64,000 nt of DNA from Hydnum rufescens UP504 (Eukaryota > Basidiomycota > Agaricomycetes > Cantharellales > Hydnaceae). The number at the start of each line of letters is the position of its first letter. Within the stretch, counting starts at the first letter, position 1. Shown here piece by piece: positions 23,701 to 37,775 of this stretch. The position numbers were made by a program, and so were the translations under genes. The DNA lies in assembly GCA_014904985.1 (NCBI GenBank), contig MU128987.1:66153-130152 (forward strand), read 5' to 3'. The notes beneath the pieces were generated by a model. That model made no database searches. It was not told the DNA's origin and saw only the letters and a program-made list of their open reading frames with translations.

Positions 23701-24165
23701 GCCCACCATCGATAATGATAACGATGATATCTCATGGAGATTGCACTGCGTTCGTTGATGTCTTCATTTTTTCGGGACCTCACTAAACCACTGGACTACA
23801 TGGAGATCCACAACAATCCTGAAGGCGGGGTTCCAACGGCACTTTATTTTTGAGTGGCTAGCTTCCATATCATCCGAAGGTGTTACAGCTCCGAAGTACG
23901 GAGTAGAAGTGGTGGAGGGGATTGATCTTTCAACGCAGAGACGGGAGTCATCACATACCAAGGAAACCAGGGCTCCGTTTGCTGCGTTCTCTCGCTCCGG
24001 CCTTCTGTGTCCGTAGTGGTCACCGAGTGTCGGGAGTAAATTATGGATGCTATCTGTCCTGTCTCGACCGTGGGTCATCCCTATAGTATGCGTTTCAGAT
24101 GATCCATAGCCTCAGAACACTGGAAACGCGAAAACGGTCAGGTACCAAAGGAAGCACTGCCGCAT

Positions 24166-24246
24166 GAAGATGCCAGCCTCTCTAGATCTGTGTTGGCCCT
24201 CGAAAACACGGATGCTGGTGGCGAGCGAGTGTTCATTGGTAACAAG
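24166..24246 (+). pseudogene. fragment of an NAD-dependent epimerase/reductase (SDR)
   Basis: One exon-like piece reads SRSVLALENTDAGGERVFIG, close to the 'AHVLAL..PEAGGER' segment of extended SDR enzymes such as dihydroflavonol-reductase-like proteins. It ends at a good donor, GTGAGT. I cannot find the Rossmann start or the YxxxK motif around it, so it is either a relic or a gene I could not assemble. Confidence 0.35.
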
Positions 24247-24587
24247 TGAGTCCATCCCTTGGGGGTCCCCGCGTGACCCAGCGTGTTGAATTTTCTTCCA
24301 TCTCTGGCCACGATCACGCTACGTCGTCATGCCTTGAAGGCACTCGTGTTCCCACACTAGCAGAAATCACATTGTGGCCGAAGAACCCGGAAAGCGGAAC
24401 CCCCTCTGTTTAGCTCATTGGACTCATCGAAATCGGCAAGGCAACGATCGCCATAACAGCGGCCAAACGAGTGGACAGGAATAACATGCTAGGGGGAAGT
24501 TTCTTCTTTTCCCAGAGCAATGCAACTTCGCGCAATTCAAACCTTGTCTTCCCAATGCTTGCGACTCAATCCGATGGACGACACTTA

Positions 24588-25319
24588 TCATGCTTGATGC
24601 ACTCGGAAAGTGTAAGGAGGATTCCAGATAAATTGAAGGTTGGATGGAGGGAGAAATCGATACTGGTTGAGAAATCTGGAAAGCTGTTCATTTACTACGC
24701 GTTCAACTAGTGCCATGATGTCGCGATTGACAATGCCCAGGTCTTCCTCACGCCCTAAAGCTCGATCGCCTATATGGGGCATCTTTCCAACTTCCACCTC
24801 ACCGCCCTCAGCGTCAGGAGCACCGCTCTCAGTTGGCTCGAGTTCAAGCTCCCATGGAATCACCAGGGCCATGCTCGTCAATCCTCCACGTCACCTATTC
24901 TGCGCGCGACCATGCCTCTCTCTCCCATCCACACCAGTGTCCATTGCTGTTAAGATCATCAGGAGACCTAGAACGGTACGGTCCTATGGGTATGGAACAG
25001 AACTAGATGCGATCCCGGAGCTCGTCGTGGAGAAGCAGAAGGAACGCCTGTTCCGCGTGAAACCGAAGACTACTTCTTCTACCGTGGTTGCTGCATCTGT
25101 TCCAAGCGAGGAAAAGTGGCCGTCATCAAGCAATAGTACAACCACGGGGATGATTGGAAGAAGAACACCTGGAATGCTATCTCCCCCCTGTCTACCCCCG
25201 CATCTACCACCACGAATCCGACGGGGAAAGACGCCTTCTAGCGCATCCGTCCGAAATCCAGGTGTGATCAGGCTATCATGACATGTTGTGTTTGATTGAT
25301 TCATTGCGATCGCGCACAT
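24588..25319 (-). other. open frames of unknown significance
   Basis: Overlapping frames on both strands are open here (24640-25281 plus; 24588-24881 and 24984-25319 minus). The minus frame contains a helical charged stretch (IMALVERVVNEQLSRFLNQY) that could be coding. No family recognised. Confidence 0.2.
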
Positions 25320-25974
25320 CTTCTAGCATTCGATTCATTGGCGACATTCGTGTTCGAGATCCTCGTGGCGATCTACGTCTTATACTGGATACACAACTTA
25401 CCAAGGAATTGGAGACCATGCCATACTCCATCTTACACGTTAGGGTGCTTAGGAACTCGCTCTTGGATTCTAACCAGAAAGTGATGGGCGTGAATTCCTA
25501 GAATTTATCCATTCCTCAGGCGGCTGGCGCAAACCCAAAGACGTTTTGTGCGAACGACGGGACTTAGCTCTGACCAAATGATCCTGTCACTTAAATGACG
25601 ATAGCGATGAAAAACACCCAATCACCGTTGACAACGAAGGAAATTGGACCCCAAAAAAGGAAAATGCAAAGCGGGTACCAAAAAATAAATCACCACCGAG
25701 CCATTGCCCGTGTATTTTTCCTCCACTCCCCTTCCTATTTTGAATCTATGCACTTATCGTGATTTCCCTCCGTCTTGACTTGTCTAGACACAGCATGTAC
25801 TCATGTACCCGTCACACCTGAGTTCACCCTCTGTACAATAGTGCCATGAATACGACTACGAATACGACTGAGACCACCATTCGTCCATTAATCACATGAC
25901 TTCGACTTGAGATGATCTCGAAATGAATTGCTCGCAAACTTCCGGTCCTCAAAATTCTTCCGCTGGTACTTGGG

Positions 25975-28900
25975 ATGCCCAAGCGCACTCGGGAAGACGA
26001 TCTAAAACGCGAGTCGAAGCGCGCAAAGGCAATTAGTGATGTTATAAAGCCAATTGAAAAAAAACCTCTTGTCGAAGTGGACTTTCCTAGAGGCGGAGGA
26101 TCGTCTTTTACCCCTCTAGAGACTAAAGCAATACGTGCGGAGGTTGCAAAAGAGGTCAAAGACCAGGTTTTTCGTGTGAGCTTTTTCGAATTTGAAGGAA
26201 TGATGGCGTGGGCTCACGATAAGACCAGGACTCCAATCTTCGACGTCTAAAATCCAAAAGCGTAAACGTGCTTCTTTGAAGACGTCCACAAGCCACACAA
26301 TCACCCAAGAGACTGACAAGGATCGGATTCGTGTCGAACATTTGAACTATAAAGTATGCTTCTTCACTTTTATTTTGCTTATTTTCTGACCAGTGTCAAT
26401 TCGCAGCGTATTACTGTCGGCCAAAGACTATTATGCCAAATAACATACATCCATCCCTTGGCACTTATCGTGTCCCTTCCTAATCAGCTCATGGGCCACA
26501 TCCCCATTACCCATATCTCCCCCCTTTTCACCAAGCAATTGGAGCGTCTGCAAAAGCACGAGGAAGAAACAGCAGAAGCAGAAGATGATACTCGAGAGGA
26601 TGATGATAATATCCCTTCCGATGTTCCTGATCTCCAGGACTTGTTCCACGTTGGGCAATTTGTTTCTGCCGTCGTCGCCGAGGTTCGAGCAGCAGGTGCT
26701 CGGGGGTCCACTGCCCTTTCTCGAAGTCGAGATGAGACCGTCAAGGCCAGTCGGCGGGTAGAACTCACCATCTCACCAGACAGGGTTAATGCTGGTGTTG
26801 CAAAGCTCGATCTTAGCACTGGATTCGTAAGTCCTCTGTGCTCGATTGTCTATGTAATTTCTTCGGGTTTTGACATTTGCGTTTGCAGAACGTATCTGCG
26901 ATTGTACAGAGCGTTGAAGACCATGGTTATATCATGGACTTGGGTGTCCTCCTGTATCTGGCTTTTTGTCTCTCAAGGAGGCGCGGAAGGGTTCCTTTGG
27001 AGAACGGCCGCTGGTCGTGGGCCAGGTACTGAGCACCTCAGTAACAAAGATGTCCGAAAACGGCCGCACCGTCACATTATCTGTTGATCCGTCTATCGTC
27101 AGGGCGGCATCGGTCAATTATCTTTCACTGTAACATCGTTTGGCATGACTGACTCCATGGATGCCAGGTGTCAGAGGTTACTGCGGTGACTTCCGTTCTA
27201 CCAGGGGCACTCGTTCAAAGCCTCATCACAGCGGTTTTTCCCTGGGGCTTAAATGTTCAAATATTGGGTTTCTTCGGTGGCACGCTCGATCTTTTCCACC
27301 TCAATACAACAGACATTGAATCAAAGTATAAAATCGGCCAAAAAGTATGGTGATCTCAGTTATATCCTTCGTATCTTTCCGGGGGACGAATCAACTTACG
27401 AGTGTTTCCATTCACCTAGATTAAAACACGAGTGCTATGGGACATCACCAGTAATTCGCCACGTACATTTGCACTTTCTACTCTACCACATATTATTTCG
27501 CTCTCTGCGCCGAAATTGGACGCAAAGCAGGCGCTGCAAGATACATATCCTCTTGGCACTGTGCTCGATTCGATCAAAGTCACCCGGGTGGAGTCCGAGT
27601 GGGGATTAGTGTGTGAGGCTGCCAAGGGTGCTCCTAGTTTCGTCCACGTCAGTCTACTTATATTGGTCCTTTCGTCTGCATGCTGAGTTTTTCCAATAGA
27701 TCTCTGACGTCTCTGACGAACATGTCCCGAGTTTGTCCAATTCCTCTGGGCTATGGAAAGTTGGTAGCACGCATCGCGCAAGAGTCATCGGTTTTGCCGC
27801 CATCGATGGACTTCTTCAGTTGAGTCTGAAGCCATCTATCATTGATCAAAAATTCCTTCGGGCATCGGACGTGCAAGTGGGCGAAGTAATTAAGGTGCAT
27901 ATTGATCTGAAATTACTTTGGCTTCGTGCATTCGCCGTGCTAATTTTGGTGGAAAATGGGCCTGTAGGGCACCATAAAGAGTCTTTCTGACGTAGGGCTC
28001 TTTGTCGCCATCTCCGAAGAAGTAGATGGCGTTGTTTGGCCTCTGCATTTCTCCGACATTAAGCTCAAACATCCAGAACGCAGGTTCAAAGTTGGCAATT
28101 CAGTGAAGTGCAGAGTGAGTTTGATTTGGATACGTGGATTCCAGTGCGCTCACTGATATGATCATCTTTGTGGTAGGTGCTTTCTGTAGATACTGAGCAG
28201 AATCGAATAAGTTTGACTCTTAAGAAGAGTCTTGTCGAATCCGATCTTCCTATCGTTGCCCAATTTTCGGATGCTTCTGTCGGACTTGTTACCCATGGTG
28301 TGGTGGCCAAACTTCTCCCCAAAAGTGTGCTCGTGAAGTACTATGCTGGCGTGAGCAGTTTCGTTCCTTTGCGCGAGGCCACGTACGTATCTCTTTGCAT
28401 TTTACATCAATGCACTCCGACCCTAAACATGGTTTCCTAGAGCGGAGAAGGCACAAAGCGCCGAAGGTCTTTTCGCAATTGGCCAGGTTGTGAGAACGCG
28501 GATTACAGCTTTGGATATCGAGGCTTCCCGGATAACAGCAAGCATCCGACAAGGCGCCCCCAACTATGTTCCTCCTGTCCAAGGTCACCGACATCGAATT
28601 AGGTTCCACCTCGTCTGCTACCGTCGTCGAGATTCAGAGGGACAATATTGTAGTTACACTCTCTCCATCCAACGTCCGCGCCCTCCTTTCCATCAATAAT
28701 CTCGCCAATAAACGCGGAACTCCCTCCTCTCAGCTGCGATCGGAACTGAACGTGGGGGATTCCCTCTCCGATCTCATCATTGTTTCGCGTAATCCCGAGA
28801 AAAACTTTGTCATCGTGTCTGCCAGCGCAGGCAAGGCCAAGGCATCGTCAGCTTCGCGATCTGATGCTGTGGTCACGGACGTTGATATCAAAGGACTCAA

Positions 28901-31341
28901 AGTAGGTGACATTGTCTCTGGCCGTGTGGTCAGTCAGCATGGGCGCCAGGGAAGCATCATTCGTGTCACCAAGTCCATCGTCGGGCATCTTCATCCAATC
29001 GACACTTCAGATGACTTTTCGCAGACCCCGCCATTTCCAGCTCTTAATAGCGTCGTGCGTGCCGCTGTACTCGACATCGATCAGGACCAGAAACATCTGG
29101 TGCTTTCCACAGCGCCCTTCTCGTCTTTCAGATCAGTCGGAAGCGAAAATCATCGATCCAGAGATCACGTCGCGGGAGGCCCTTACGCCTGGAATGCGAG
29201 TGCGAGGCTTTATCAAGAGTGTCATTGATCATGGTTTGTTCGTCTCAATAGGACGGGGGATCGATGCTCGGGTCCAGATTCGTGAATTATTTGATGAGGT
29301 AAAGGACATTTGTTTTGTGTGTGGTTAATGATGGATGCCGTGATTCAACCCGTCATTCCTAGTACGTCAAGGAATGGAAGGTGCGGTTCAGTGTCGGTCA
29401 AGTTGTCGAGGGACGAATCGCGAGGTGCGTGTCTGAGTACATCTCTTCAGTAGGTCAAGAAAAGCGAACTTTTGGTTTCATAGAGTGGACCGCGAGAAAA
29501 ATCAAGTAGAATTGACGTTCCGGTCCGGCGATATATCCGAACCTACCGCGAGCATCGCCTTAAACGACCTCAGTGTTGGAGAGAACGTGGAAGCAATCGT
29601 CAAGAAGATAGAGGCGTACGGTCTCTTCATCGAAATCAAGGGTTCCAAGATCAGTGGTCTTTGCCACAAGAGCGAGGTTCGTGCGGATGTCTTCTACTCT
29701 AGAGCAGAGGTTTCTTAATCTTATCTGGTAAACACCAGCTTTCTGATAATAAGAAGGGTGATGTCGTGCGTGCCTTGACCTTTTTCAAAGAGGGTGATCC
29801 TGTCCGTGCTCGGATTCTTTCTGTGGATTTGGAGAAGCGCCGAGTCAATTTCGGGCTCAAACCCTCGTATTTTCTTAATGATCAAGCAGCCGACAGCGAT
29901 CAGGATGGCGAGGCTGCGCAATCTGATGGAGTTGATGATTCGGACGCAGAAGTCAACGAGGACTATGGAAAAGAAGCCAACGACGACGACGACGACGTTG
30001 ACATGGATGCTCCCAATGCATCAGATGCCGCTGTATCTGAGGACGAGGATTCACACAAAGCAGAAGATGTAAATGAACTGTTCTTTTTTTCTTCTCTGGT
30101 TATATTCATTGATCTTCCTGTGGTGCTGTAGGTCGTTATGGAGGATGCACAACCAGCGAAGTCAGTCTCTAAGGCTACGGTACCTGCGCTCCAGCTCGGA
30201 GGTTTTAAATGGGGACATCAAACAGAACCGGACACATCATCTTCGCCCCCTCCCTCGGATGATGAGGAAGATGATGACAACGGTGTGCAAACGAAGGGCC
30301 GCAAGAAGCGACGAAAGCACGAAATTGCAAAAGACATGACAGCCGAAATGCATACTAAAGCGCCCGAATCCACCGCAGATTTCGAGCGCCTCCTCCTTGG
30401 ATCTCCCAACTCCTCCTTCCTATGGCTCCAGTACATGTCTTTCCAACTCCAACTGTCTGAAGTTGAGAAGGCACGTGAAATTGGTCACCGTGCATTAAGT
30501 GCTATCAATTTCCGCGAGGAACAGGAAAAACTCAACGTTTGGATTGCTCTCCTGAATTTGGAGAACTCTTACGGGACAGATGAATCATTGGAGACTGTAT
30601 TCAAGGACGCGGCGCGCCACAATGATTCCAAAGGCATGCATTTGCGTCTCTGCACTATCTTGGACCAAACTGGGAAACACGAGGTGTGTTGATCTCGGGG
30701 GATATATAACGGGATGAACTTTGATATCTATCTACCTCCCTCCAGAAAGCAGAGGACTTGCATAAACGGACATGCAAGAAATTTGGGCAAAGTTCTAAAG
30801 CCTGGACACTCTTTGGAGAACATTACCTAAATCGTGGGCTGCTCGAGGACGCTCGCAAACTGTTGCCGCGATCCCTTCAGAGTCTGGACAAACGCAAGCG
30901 TACGAGAGCATAATACCATATTTCCTCCCGAGCTACTTCTCAGTTCTCTCTACTAGACCTCAAGACGATTTCCAAGTTTGCTCAACTGGAGTATAAACTC
31001 GGAGATGCAGAACGTGGGAAGACAATCTTCGAGGGCATCGTCGATTCACACCCCAAGCGATTGGATCTCTGGTCTGTATACATCGATATGGAAGCTGGAC
31101 AGAAGAACATCCAGAGTCTGCGGTACGTCTTTGACCGCGTTCTGGCCCAAAAACTCTCCGGCAAAAAGGCCAAGTGAGTCGTCAGTAGCCCCAGGTTCGA
31201 ATTGCATTCTAATACCACATGTGTCGCAGATTCTTCTTCAAGAAGTGGCTTGCCCTAGAACGAAGCATTGGAGACGAGGAAGGTGCCAAGACGGTTGTGG
31301 CCCGCGCAACTGCTTGGGCCCAAGGTAGTAATGAGCCATAA
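25975..31341 (+). CDS. RRP5: RRP5 / PDCD11, S1-repeat rRNA biogenesis factor
   Basis: Nucleolar scaffold needed for early pre-rRNA cleavages of both subunits. The start MPKRTREDDLKRESKRAK and FPRGGGSSFTPLETKAI are the family's head. Early introns fit at 26174-26228, 26354-26406, 26827-26888, 27113-27167, 27345-27419, 27648-27699 and 27895-27967; many more follow. A long series of S1 modules can be read (for example VSAIVQSVEDHGYIMDLGV, LPGALVQSLITAV...LDLFHL, GTIKSLSDVGLFVAISEEVD, GFIKSVIDHGLFVSIGRGID, VEAIVKKIEAYGLFIEIKGS). An acidic linker leads to the C-terminal HAT/TPR half (FERLLLGSPNSSFLWLQYM, HKRTCKKFGQ...WTLFGEHYL, WSVYIDMEAGQ, FFFKKWLALERSIGDEEGAK). Three one-base frame breaks lack an intron: about 26945-26955, 28565-28585 and 29105-29120. 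It is convergent with the kelch gene. Confidence 0.88.
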
Positions 31342-31525
31342 TTACAGTGCAGCGGTACCAAAATTATACATTGAGAAAATAATAGCGATCATGAACCAGA
31401 GATCCGTGTAAACAAACCGGGCCAAAAGTCAAAGCCGGCGAGGCAGGAACGAAGGAGAAATGAGAGCGATGAAAAGGAGAATAGTCAGGAAACGGAAAAG
31501 CAAGGAGTGTGATGGATCAGGCTCG

Positions 31526-34500
31526 CTATGGAGAGCGAGTCCGTTGAAGCTGGGATAACGATTGTTGTGGATGAGCATCAGACTCGTATTCACTTAAAGG
31601 ACGATGTGCACTGGAAGATGTAGCCAGCCAGTCACCCAACTCATGAGATAGGGCATCGAAATTCTCCGAGCCGGAGTGGCTAATGGGCCGACCTGATGAG
31701 GGTCTATCACCACTACGCGGGATGCCAGGCTGGTGGTCAACGTCGAGAAGGAGACCGATTCGCTGTTGGAGAACTTCATTTTCTCTCTTCAGAGCGGCGT
31801 TGTCATTATTCAATTGTTCTGCCAACGATTCGCTCTTGCCGAGACGGGAAAGTCGAAGGGACGTCTCTAGGCGGTCAACTTCGGCTTCGAGATCCTCGAC
31901 TTGGTGGAGTCGTTCGTCAACTTCACGCCTGGCAGCGGAAAGATGAATCCGAACTTGTTCGGCTTCTGTTTGGAGGGCGTTGATTTTCTTATGAAGGTCG
32001 GTATTTTCTGCAGTTGTGCGTTGGATCTGTCGATGAGCATCCGCTAGTTGAACCCGAAGTGTGCTCTCGTGGCTTTCATCGGACATGGGAGTAATCCGTC
32101 CGTTGACGACGCGTGTACGAGATGAAGTTTCGGATGAGGGACGAATTGCATCAAGCTCCGCTTGCAATGTAGCATTAAGGGCCTTTTGTCGAGAATGTTC
32201 CTCTTTAACTCGTCGCATCATCTTTTCAGTTCGGCTGGAGGAACACGAAGGCTAAGCTCGTCAGACAATCGGAGATGTACATAGTGAAGATCCTCACTTC
32301 ACATAGTGAACGGCAGTTTGGTAATCTGCCTCCATTTGTTGCAGGCGATCTTTGTGGCTCTGTTCCGCCTCAGCCAGTTGCCGTTCGGCTGCATCTGCTC
32401 TTGCGAGGGCTTGCGCCATTGGAGAGCCGCTTCTGGGCGAACCAGCGCCGGAAAGTTCCTCTAACTTGGCGTCGGCAGTCTGTCTCTGACGTTCGACCGC
32501 CAGAAATGACCGCTCTGCATCTTCGTGAAGACGTGTCTTTTCGGCAAGTTGCAACTCAAGTTCGCGGATCCGGGCAGAGGACGTAACAGGGTCGAAATGT
32601 GCAGAGCGTGAGAAGAGCTCATCCATGTCAAGGGCAATTCCGTTTTCAGCAAGGTAGTTTCGTAAGGTGTTCAGTCGAAGGTCTGCTTCCATTACGGCCC
32701 TCGTCGAATCCTTCAGCTGAGCTTCCCGTCCCGCTAGGTCCTTCCGGCTCTGGCTTGAGGATGAGAGTGCATCGCTGAAGTTGAGCTCGAATACCGGACA
32801 TTTGAGACTTAAGCGACACGTGCTCAGAGGTAAGATCACGCAAACGTTGACGATTGTCTGCTAGATCAGTGCGGGTCGTACGCGCACGGTCCTCGAAGTC
32901 CTTCAACAATAGTCGCAAGCTAGCAATTTCTTCTTCCAAGGCACTCAACTTCTCCGCATGCCCATGAGCAGAGCGCTCCTCATCTGCCTTGATATCTTTA
33001 TGTGAATCAAGGAGCTGACCCAAACTACCAGTGGTGAGAGCACGGAACGCATCGGCCTCTTCACGAGACTTGGCCCATGCGTTTTCGGCCTCAGCAAGTC
33101 GAGCGGACGCGGACTCAGCGTCGTGTACGCGAAGCTCGATCTCGTTCCGTAACTCCACTTGATCGGCCTCAAGCTGCGAGATCTGATCTCGACTTTGGCG
33201 CCACTTGGCATCCGCCTCCTCAGCTCGTGATGTAGCAATGGCGAGAGCACTTTGAAGTTGTTCGAGGGCTTTGATATGCTGATCCCTTGACGAAGCAAGG
33301 CCCTCCAACTGGGACTGCGCACGGGCATGGTCCGCATCGCGTTGTTGGACGACAGAGGTAAGGGAGGTGATCTGCAGCAAGTGCTCACGAAGTGTGCTCT
33401 CAGCCTTAGAATGTTTATCCTGAAGTTCTGCATGGCTGTTCATAAGAGCTGCATGGGCAGCCTCTGCATGATCGGCCCGTCTCGTAGCAAGACTAATGCT
33501 TTCTTCGGCTTGTTCTCGAAGTTGCGCTTGAGTAGCCAGGGATTCAGTGAGTTCTTCCAGTCGGCGTGCTTGATTCTGAGAGTCTGTTAGCGCCGCAGCT
33601 AAGCGTCGTTCCAGAGTTCCAGACCGTTCTCGCTCGAGTTTTGAGACGTCGTTAGAGGATCCAGATTCATAAGCAGCAGCTTTGGCGCGGAAAAATGCAG
33701 TCTCCTGGAGAGCACTGTTCTTAACGCGGTCTGCTTCAGCGAAGCGATCTGACAACGCTCGAGCTTGAGTAGCAAGATCGCTCTGAAACGACAAGGGTCA
33801 GCGCTGATGTCAAATAACGCAAACGAGCAATCGAACTTGTAGCTGGGCGTGTTCCTTCTTGACTTGGAGAATCATATCGACCACATTTCGGGGATCCATA
33901 TCTTCGTCAATATCCCCAGAGTCCCGCGATGCATTTGGCAGCTCTGACTCGCCCCAGAAGAAGCCCTGGCTTCTGGCTTTGATCAGAGCCTCTCGCATCC
34001 ATGCCTCCCGCCGTCTCGCAGCATCCAGCTCGCTCTCCTTCGCACGAAGATCCCGGAGGATGTCAGATGGCGAGTTACCGGGCGAGCCACCTCCATCGTG
34101 ACCCACAGCAGAGCCAGAGCGGTGGATACCATTCGTTTGAATGGCAGATGGACGTGCGCCATAGTGAAATGCATCTGCGGGTGGAGGGGCGTTAACGACA
34201 GGCGATGGGCTCCGAGCAGCTAAACGATTAGATAACGTCGAGATCGATTGTGGAGCAGTGCTGTTGATTGGAGACACGGCTCGAGTTGTATTCGTTGGCG
34301 TAGGACTCCGTGTAGCCCGGATTTTGGTGGCTTGCTGATCCGGCGATAATGCACCCTCACGCGATCCACCAGCATGGCCATCCTCATCACTGCGATCTGG
34401 GAGGCCATACTCTGCATCGTCCTCGCGACGAGGGCGGGTGGGTTGAAGGTGAGGCGCAGGGCTCTTTATTCGGGCCCCACTGGCGGGTCCGGGACCAGGG

Positions 34501-36406
34501 GGCGCAGAAGGGAACGGCTGCATTTGTTGCCCGGTCGGAGCAGGCTGCCCCATCCGAACCCCTACTGGAGACCCGGTAAGATTTCGTCGGGTGTCATCTA
34601 GGATCTGTTGCTGAGGAGACAGTGCTCGATGTGGGGTGTTCCCGCTCTGCGATTGCGAATTCTGGGAATTGGGTGACGATGCCGGAGGCCGCGGCGGTCC
34701 ATTTGGAAGAGGAAGCGTGGAGGAGCGCCCCAACGGTTGCGAATTGGCAGCCGGGGGTCGCCCAGATTCAGGATACCTAATGTGCTCTGGAGAGGGTAAA
34801 GTTACATGCGATCAACAAAACATCTAGAGCTCAGAACGTACTCGTATCCAGGACGTGAACAAAGCTTGGATCATCGGGATTCGAGACGGTGGAAGACTCC
34901 CCTCCGAGCACGAACACTCGAGACCCGGCGGATGCCATGGCATGACCTGATCGACCAGAAGGGGCCGGACCCATGTTCTGGAACATGTACCACCTTTGGT
35001 CTATGCAAGAATTAAATTAGGAGACGACGAGACGAGAGGTGCTAGATTGTCATACTTGAAATCTTAAAGGCTGCGAGATCACCCAAGTCTTTGCCATCAA
35101 CGCCTCTCCACCAAATACGTACATCACATCATCGACTAGAGCTGCGGCATGACCTTCCCTTGGGAGAGGATGAAACCTATGCAAGTCAGATCTGACCACG
35201 TCCCCGATGACGTATCGAAGCACCACGTGTCGTTGTAATGGTACTGTCCATCTGTTCCCCCAAATCTGAGAGTGCTGCTTCAGAGAACTTCCAACACAAT
35301 GCCCAGGAAAACCTACAGATAAAGCTTTTCACCATAGGTGACCATGACATGTCCTGTGCGCCGCGCTGGAGCATTGATTCCAACTTTGGCTGTCAGGTCT
35401 TCCCATTGTGGCATCCCCTTCTTCACTAGACGATGCATTAGTGCGATACGGGGCATAGGACTTCCGACGTCACATACGTGAGCTTAGATCAAAGGACCAT
35501 AGATCATCCAAGAACGCCCCATCTACTTGGCCACCGTACACAAAAAACTTGGTCCCACACATCGTTACCGCATGTCCATATCGCCCAACTGGAGCAGGGC
35601 CCTGCGGAGATACTCGAGTCCATTCTCTCGTGCCTGTATATACGTTACAGGACACTGAGCATTGGAATAGGGCCAAGACATCGCATTGAGGATGCTTTAC
35701 CTAGGTTCAAGAGATACAGGCTATTGTCTTGCTTGTCACCCTCGTTTGTTTTCGTGTCGCCTCCCCACACAATCAAAACGCTACTGACAAGGGCACTAGC
35801 ATGTCCTACCCGCGGTGGAGGCACTTCTCCAAAAGTTTGTACGAGGCTTGCAGCGATATTCCCGGTAGAGAATGAATACAGATCGTTGCGCACGCTTTCA
35901 CGAACTAGACCACCGAAGATGAAGATTTCACCGGAGGCAGTGCATATCGGTGGAAGAGAGTGGCCATATCGAGGGAACGGCGAGGGCGAGGGAGCCGTTG
36001 GTTGGCTCATTCCTGGACGGGGCAGGATGAGGGGTGGTGGGAGCTGTAGTCGCCGTGCAGACCAAGGGAACGCCGTCCGCGGGGCACTCTGCTGGGAGGT
36101 ACTTCCTGAGGGACCATTGGACGGCGTGGGAGTGGTGCTTGGTGCTGATGTCGGCTGTGACGGGCTAGAACCAAGGAGACAATGCGTTTATGAAACGGGA
36201 GGAGTAAAAGTCGTCAGTGAGACCCACCGGTCTTCTGTTTCTCTCGCGAGACGACCCTGTTGTTGTTGTATCTTCAACGCTTCGGAGGGCCCTGGAATAT
36301 CTCGTGATTGAGAAAGGGATTGTATATTGACGGCGGGAGCCACCTGGGGAGGCGGAGAAATGGTGGTGGGATGACTGGTTTGCCGCCGTCTCGAAAAGAA
36401 GGACAT
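31526..36406 (-). CDS. Tea1-like kelch-repeat, coiled-coil polarity protein
   Basis: Tea1-type proteins ride microtubule plus ends to cell tips and mark growth sites (family knowledge). The start MSFFSRRRQTSHP is typical. After a low-complexity head come at least five kelch motifs in separate small exons: RYGHSLPPI...IFIFGG, RVGHASALV...LIVWGG, RYGHAVTMC...FFVYGG, REGHAAALVDDVMYVFGG and a GRSGHAMASAGSRVFVLGG unit. A Ser/Pro-rich linker (34.8-33.85 kb) leads to about 650 residues of heptad-rich coiled coil to the end at 31526. Around 32785 the coiled-coil frame shifts (SLKSQMSGIRAQL then SDALSSSSQSRKDL) with no credible intron. The 3' end faces RRP5, about 185 bp away. Confidence 0.82.
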
Positions 36407-37237
36407 TCTCTGTTGGAACCCTATGATGGTCGCGTTTTGGGATGAAACGACTCAGCGGTGAAAAGGAAATGGGGGCTATCAAGAGGACGTAGCCAGCGTC
36501 CCAACGAATTAGTCAAGTGTTTTGAAGGGTATGAGGGCACCTAGCGAATTTTAGAAGAAACGCCTTGCCTTTACAACCCAAAATTGCCTTGGTGTTGAGT
36601 CGGGACTTCGGAATCCTCCCGGTCACTAACAGCCAGTTCCGTGTTCGCGGTACAGGATCTATCCTTGAACAGTGATCACCTCCTCGCCTCATATCGAGCT
36701 CCGAGCGTGACGATGAGAGTCGTCTTTAGGCACATGATATTCAAGTACTGCTCGTCAAATTATACCTCACAAAGGACTGTACAAGCAACAGGCTATCGCA
36801 GTGTTTCTCTAGTGCATGGCTCATCCTACTATTGGCATAAATTGTACGGGGCCCTGTGAGATCTGTTGAGCCGGCTTCAGGACCCCAAGGTTTCGCCGAG
36901 CACAAATTGATAGCCACCAATCCGAATCATTACATCGAGTATTTGGAGAACAATTAACGAATTCTTGATGATGTTTGTATATATAGAGCAGGATATTGTT
37001 GAGTACATTGAGATTCAATTGCATTCGGGTGAAGATATACTATGCCACTCGATGTGGTGAGTTGGTCAGCATTTCCTTTTTTCGAATGAGGTACTGTAAT
37101 TGTTCGAGTCAAATCCATGAAGAACCTAGAATTTCCCATCTCACTGGCCAGTTGATATATTCTATCTGTTCTGTGACCAGGTCTCTCTCGATGAGAACCA
37201 CTTGACGCAAACTCCCATATTGATAAACTACTCTTGG
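36407..37237. other. intergenic
   Basis: Promoter side of the Tea1-like gene; no gene or repeat recognised. Confidence 0.4.
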
Positions 37238-37775
37238 ATGGACTGCGATGTCTCCATCAACACACCAGGGAAGGAAGTGAGTAACCATGCCTATGTTCAG
37301 CGCTTCCGATTGGCCTTACCTTGGGCCCACCGGGCCGTTGAGGGGATGCCGCTCACTATCAACATCTTTCGATCCCAGGATGCTTTGTGCTTTTTCTAGG
37401 AAATGGTGCTGTGCTAGGAGGAGATCACAGAATCCGATTGAGAGGCCATGTACTATAGGGGAGCTCCTGCTCATTCTTGCTGGGAGATGATGTGATATGG
37501 TACTATACTCTTGGCTGCACATTCAGGATGTGTACAGCACTCCGGTGAAAACGTGGGGTTCCACGGATGAGCCATCACTTGCAATGCTCTCTAGGTGTCC
37601 TGTCCGGGATCCTACAACCACTCTGGAAAATTTCACCTTCTTTGAGGAGGATAACAGGGATAGCCAAGTGAAAAGAATCCTATGGCTAGAGGGATTCCAG
37701 GACATCACGTTTAATACCTGGGTTCTGGATGATGGTATTGGTGTGTTGCCTGATCCCACCTTTGAACCCTCATGA
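37238..37775 (+). CDS. hypothetical protein (unrecognised, possible two-exon gene)
   Basis: A short frame MDCDVSINTPGKE runs into a donor-like GTGAGTAACC. After about 220 bases a second open frame (37497-37775) reads like protein: a Trp- and acid-rich stretch with ENFTFFEEDNRDSQVKRILW and a WVLDDGIGVLPDP end. I do not recognise a family, and the exon joining is inference. It sits at the left edge of the tandem array but is not part of the repeated unit. Confidence 0.3.
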
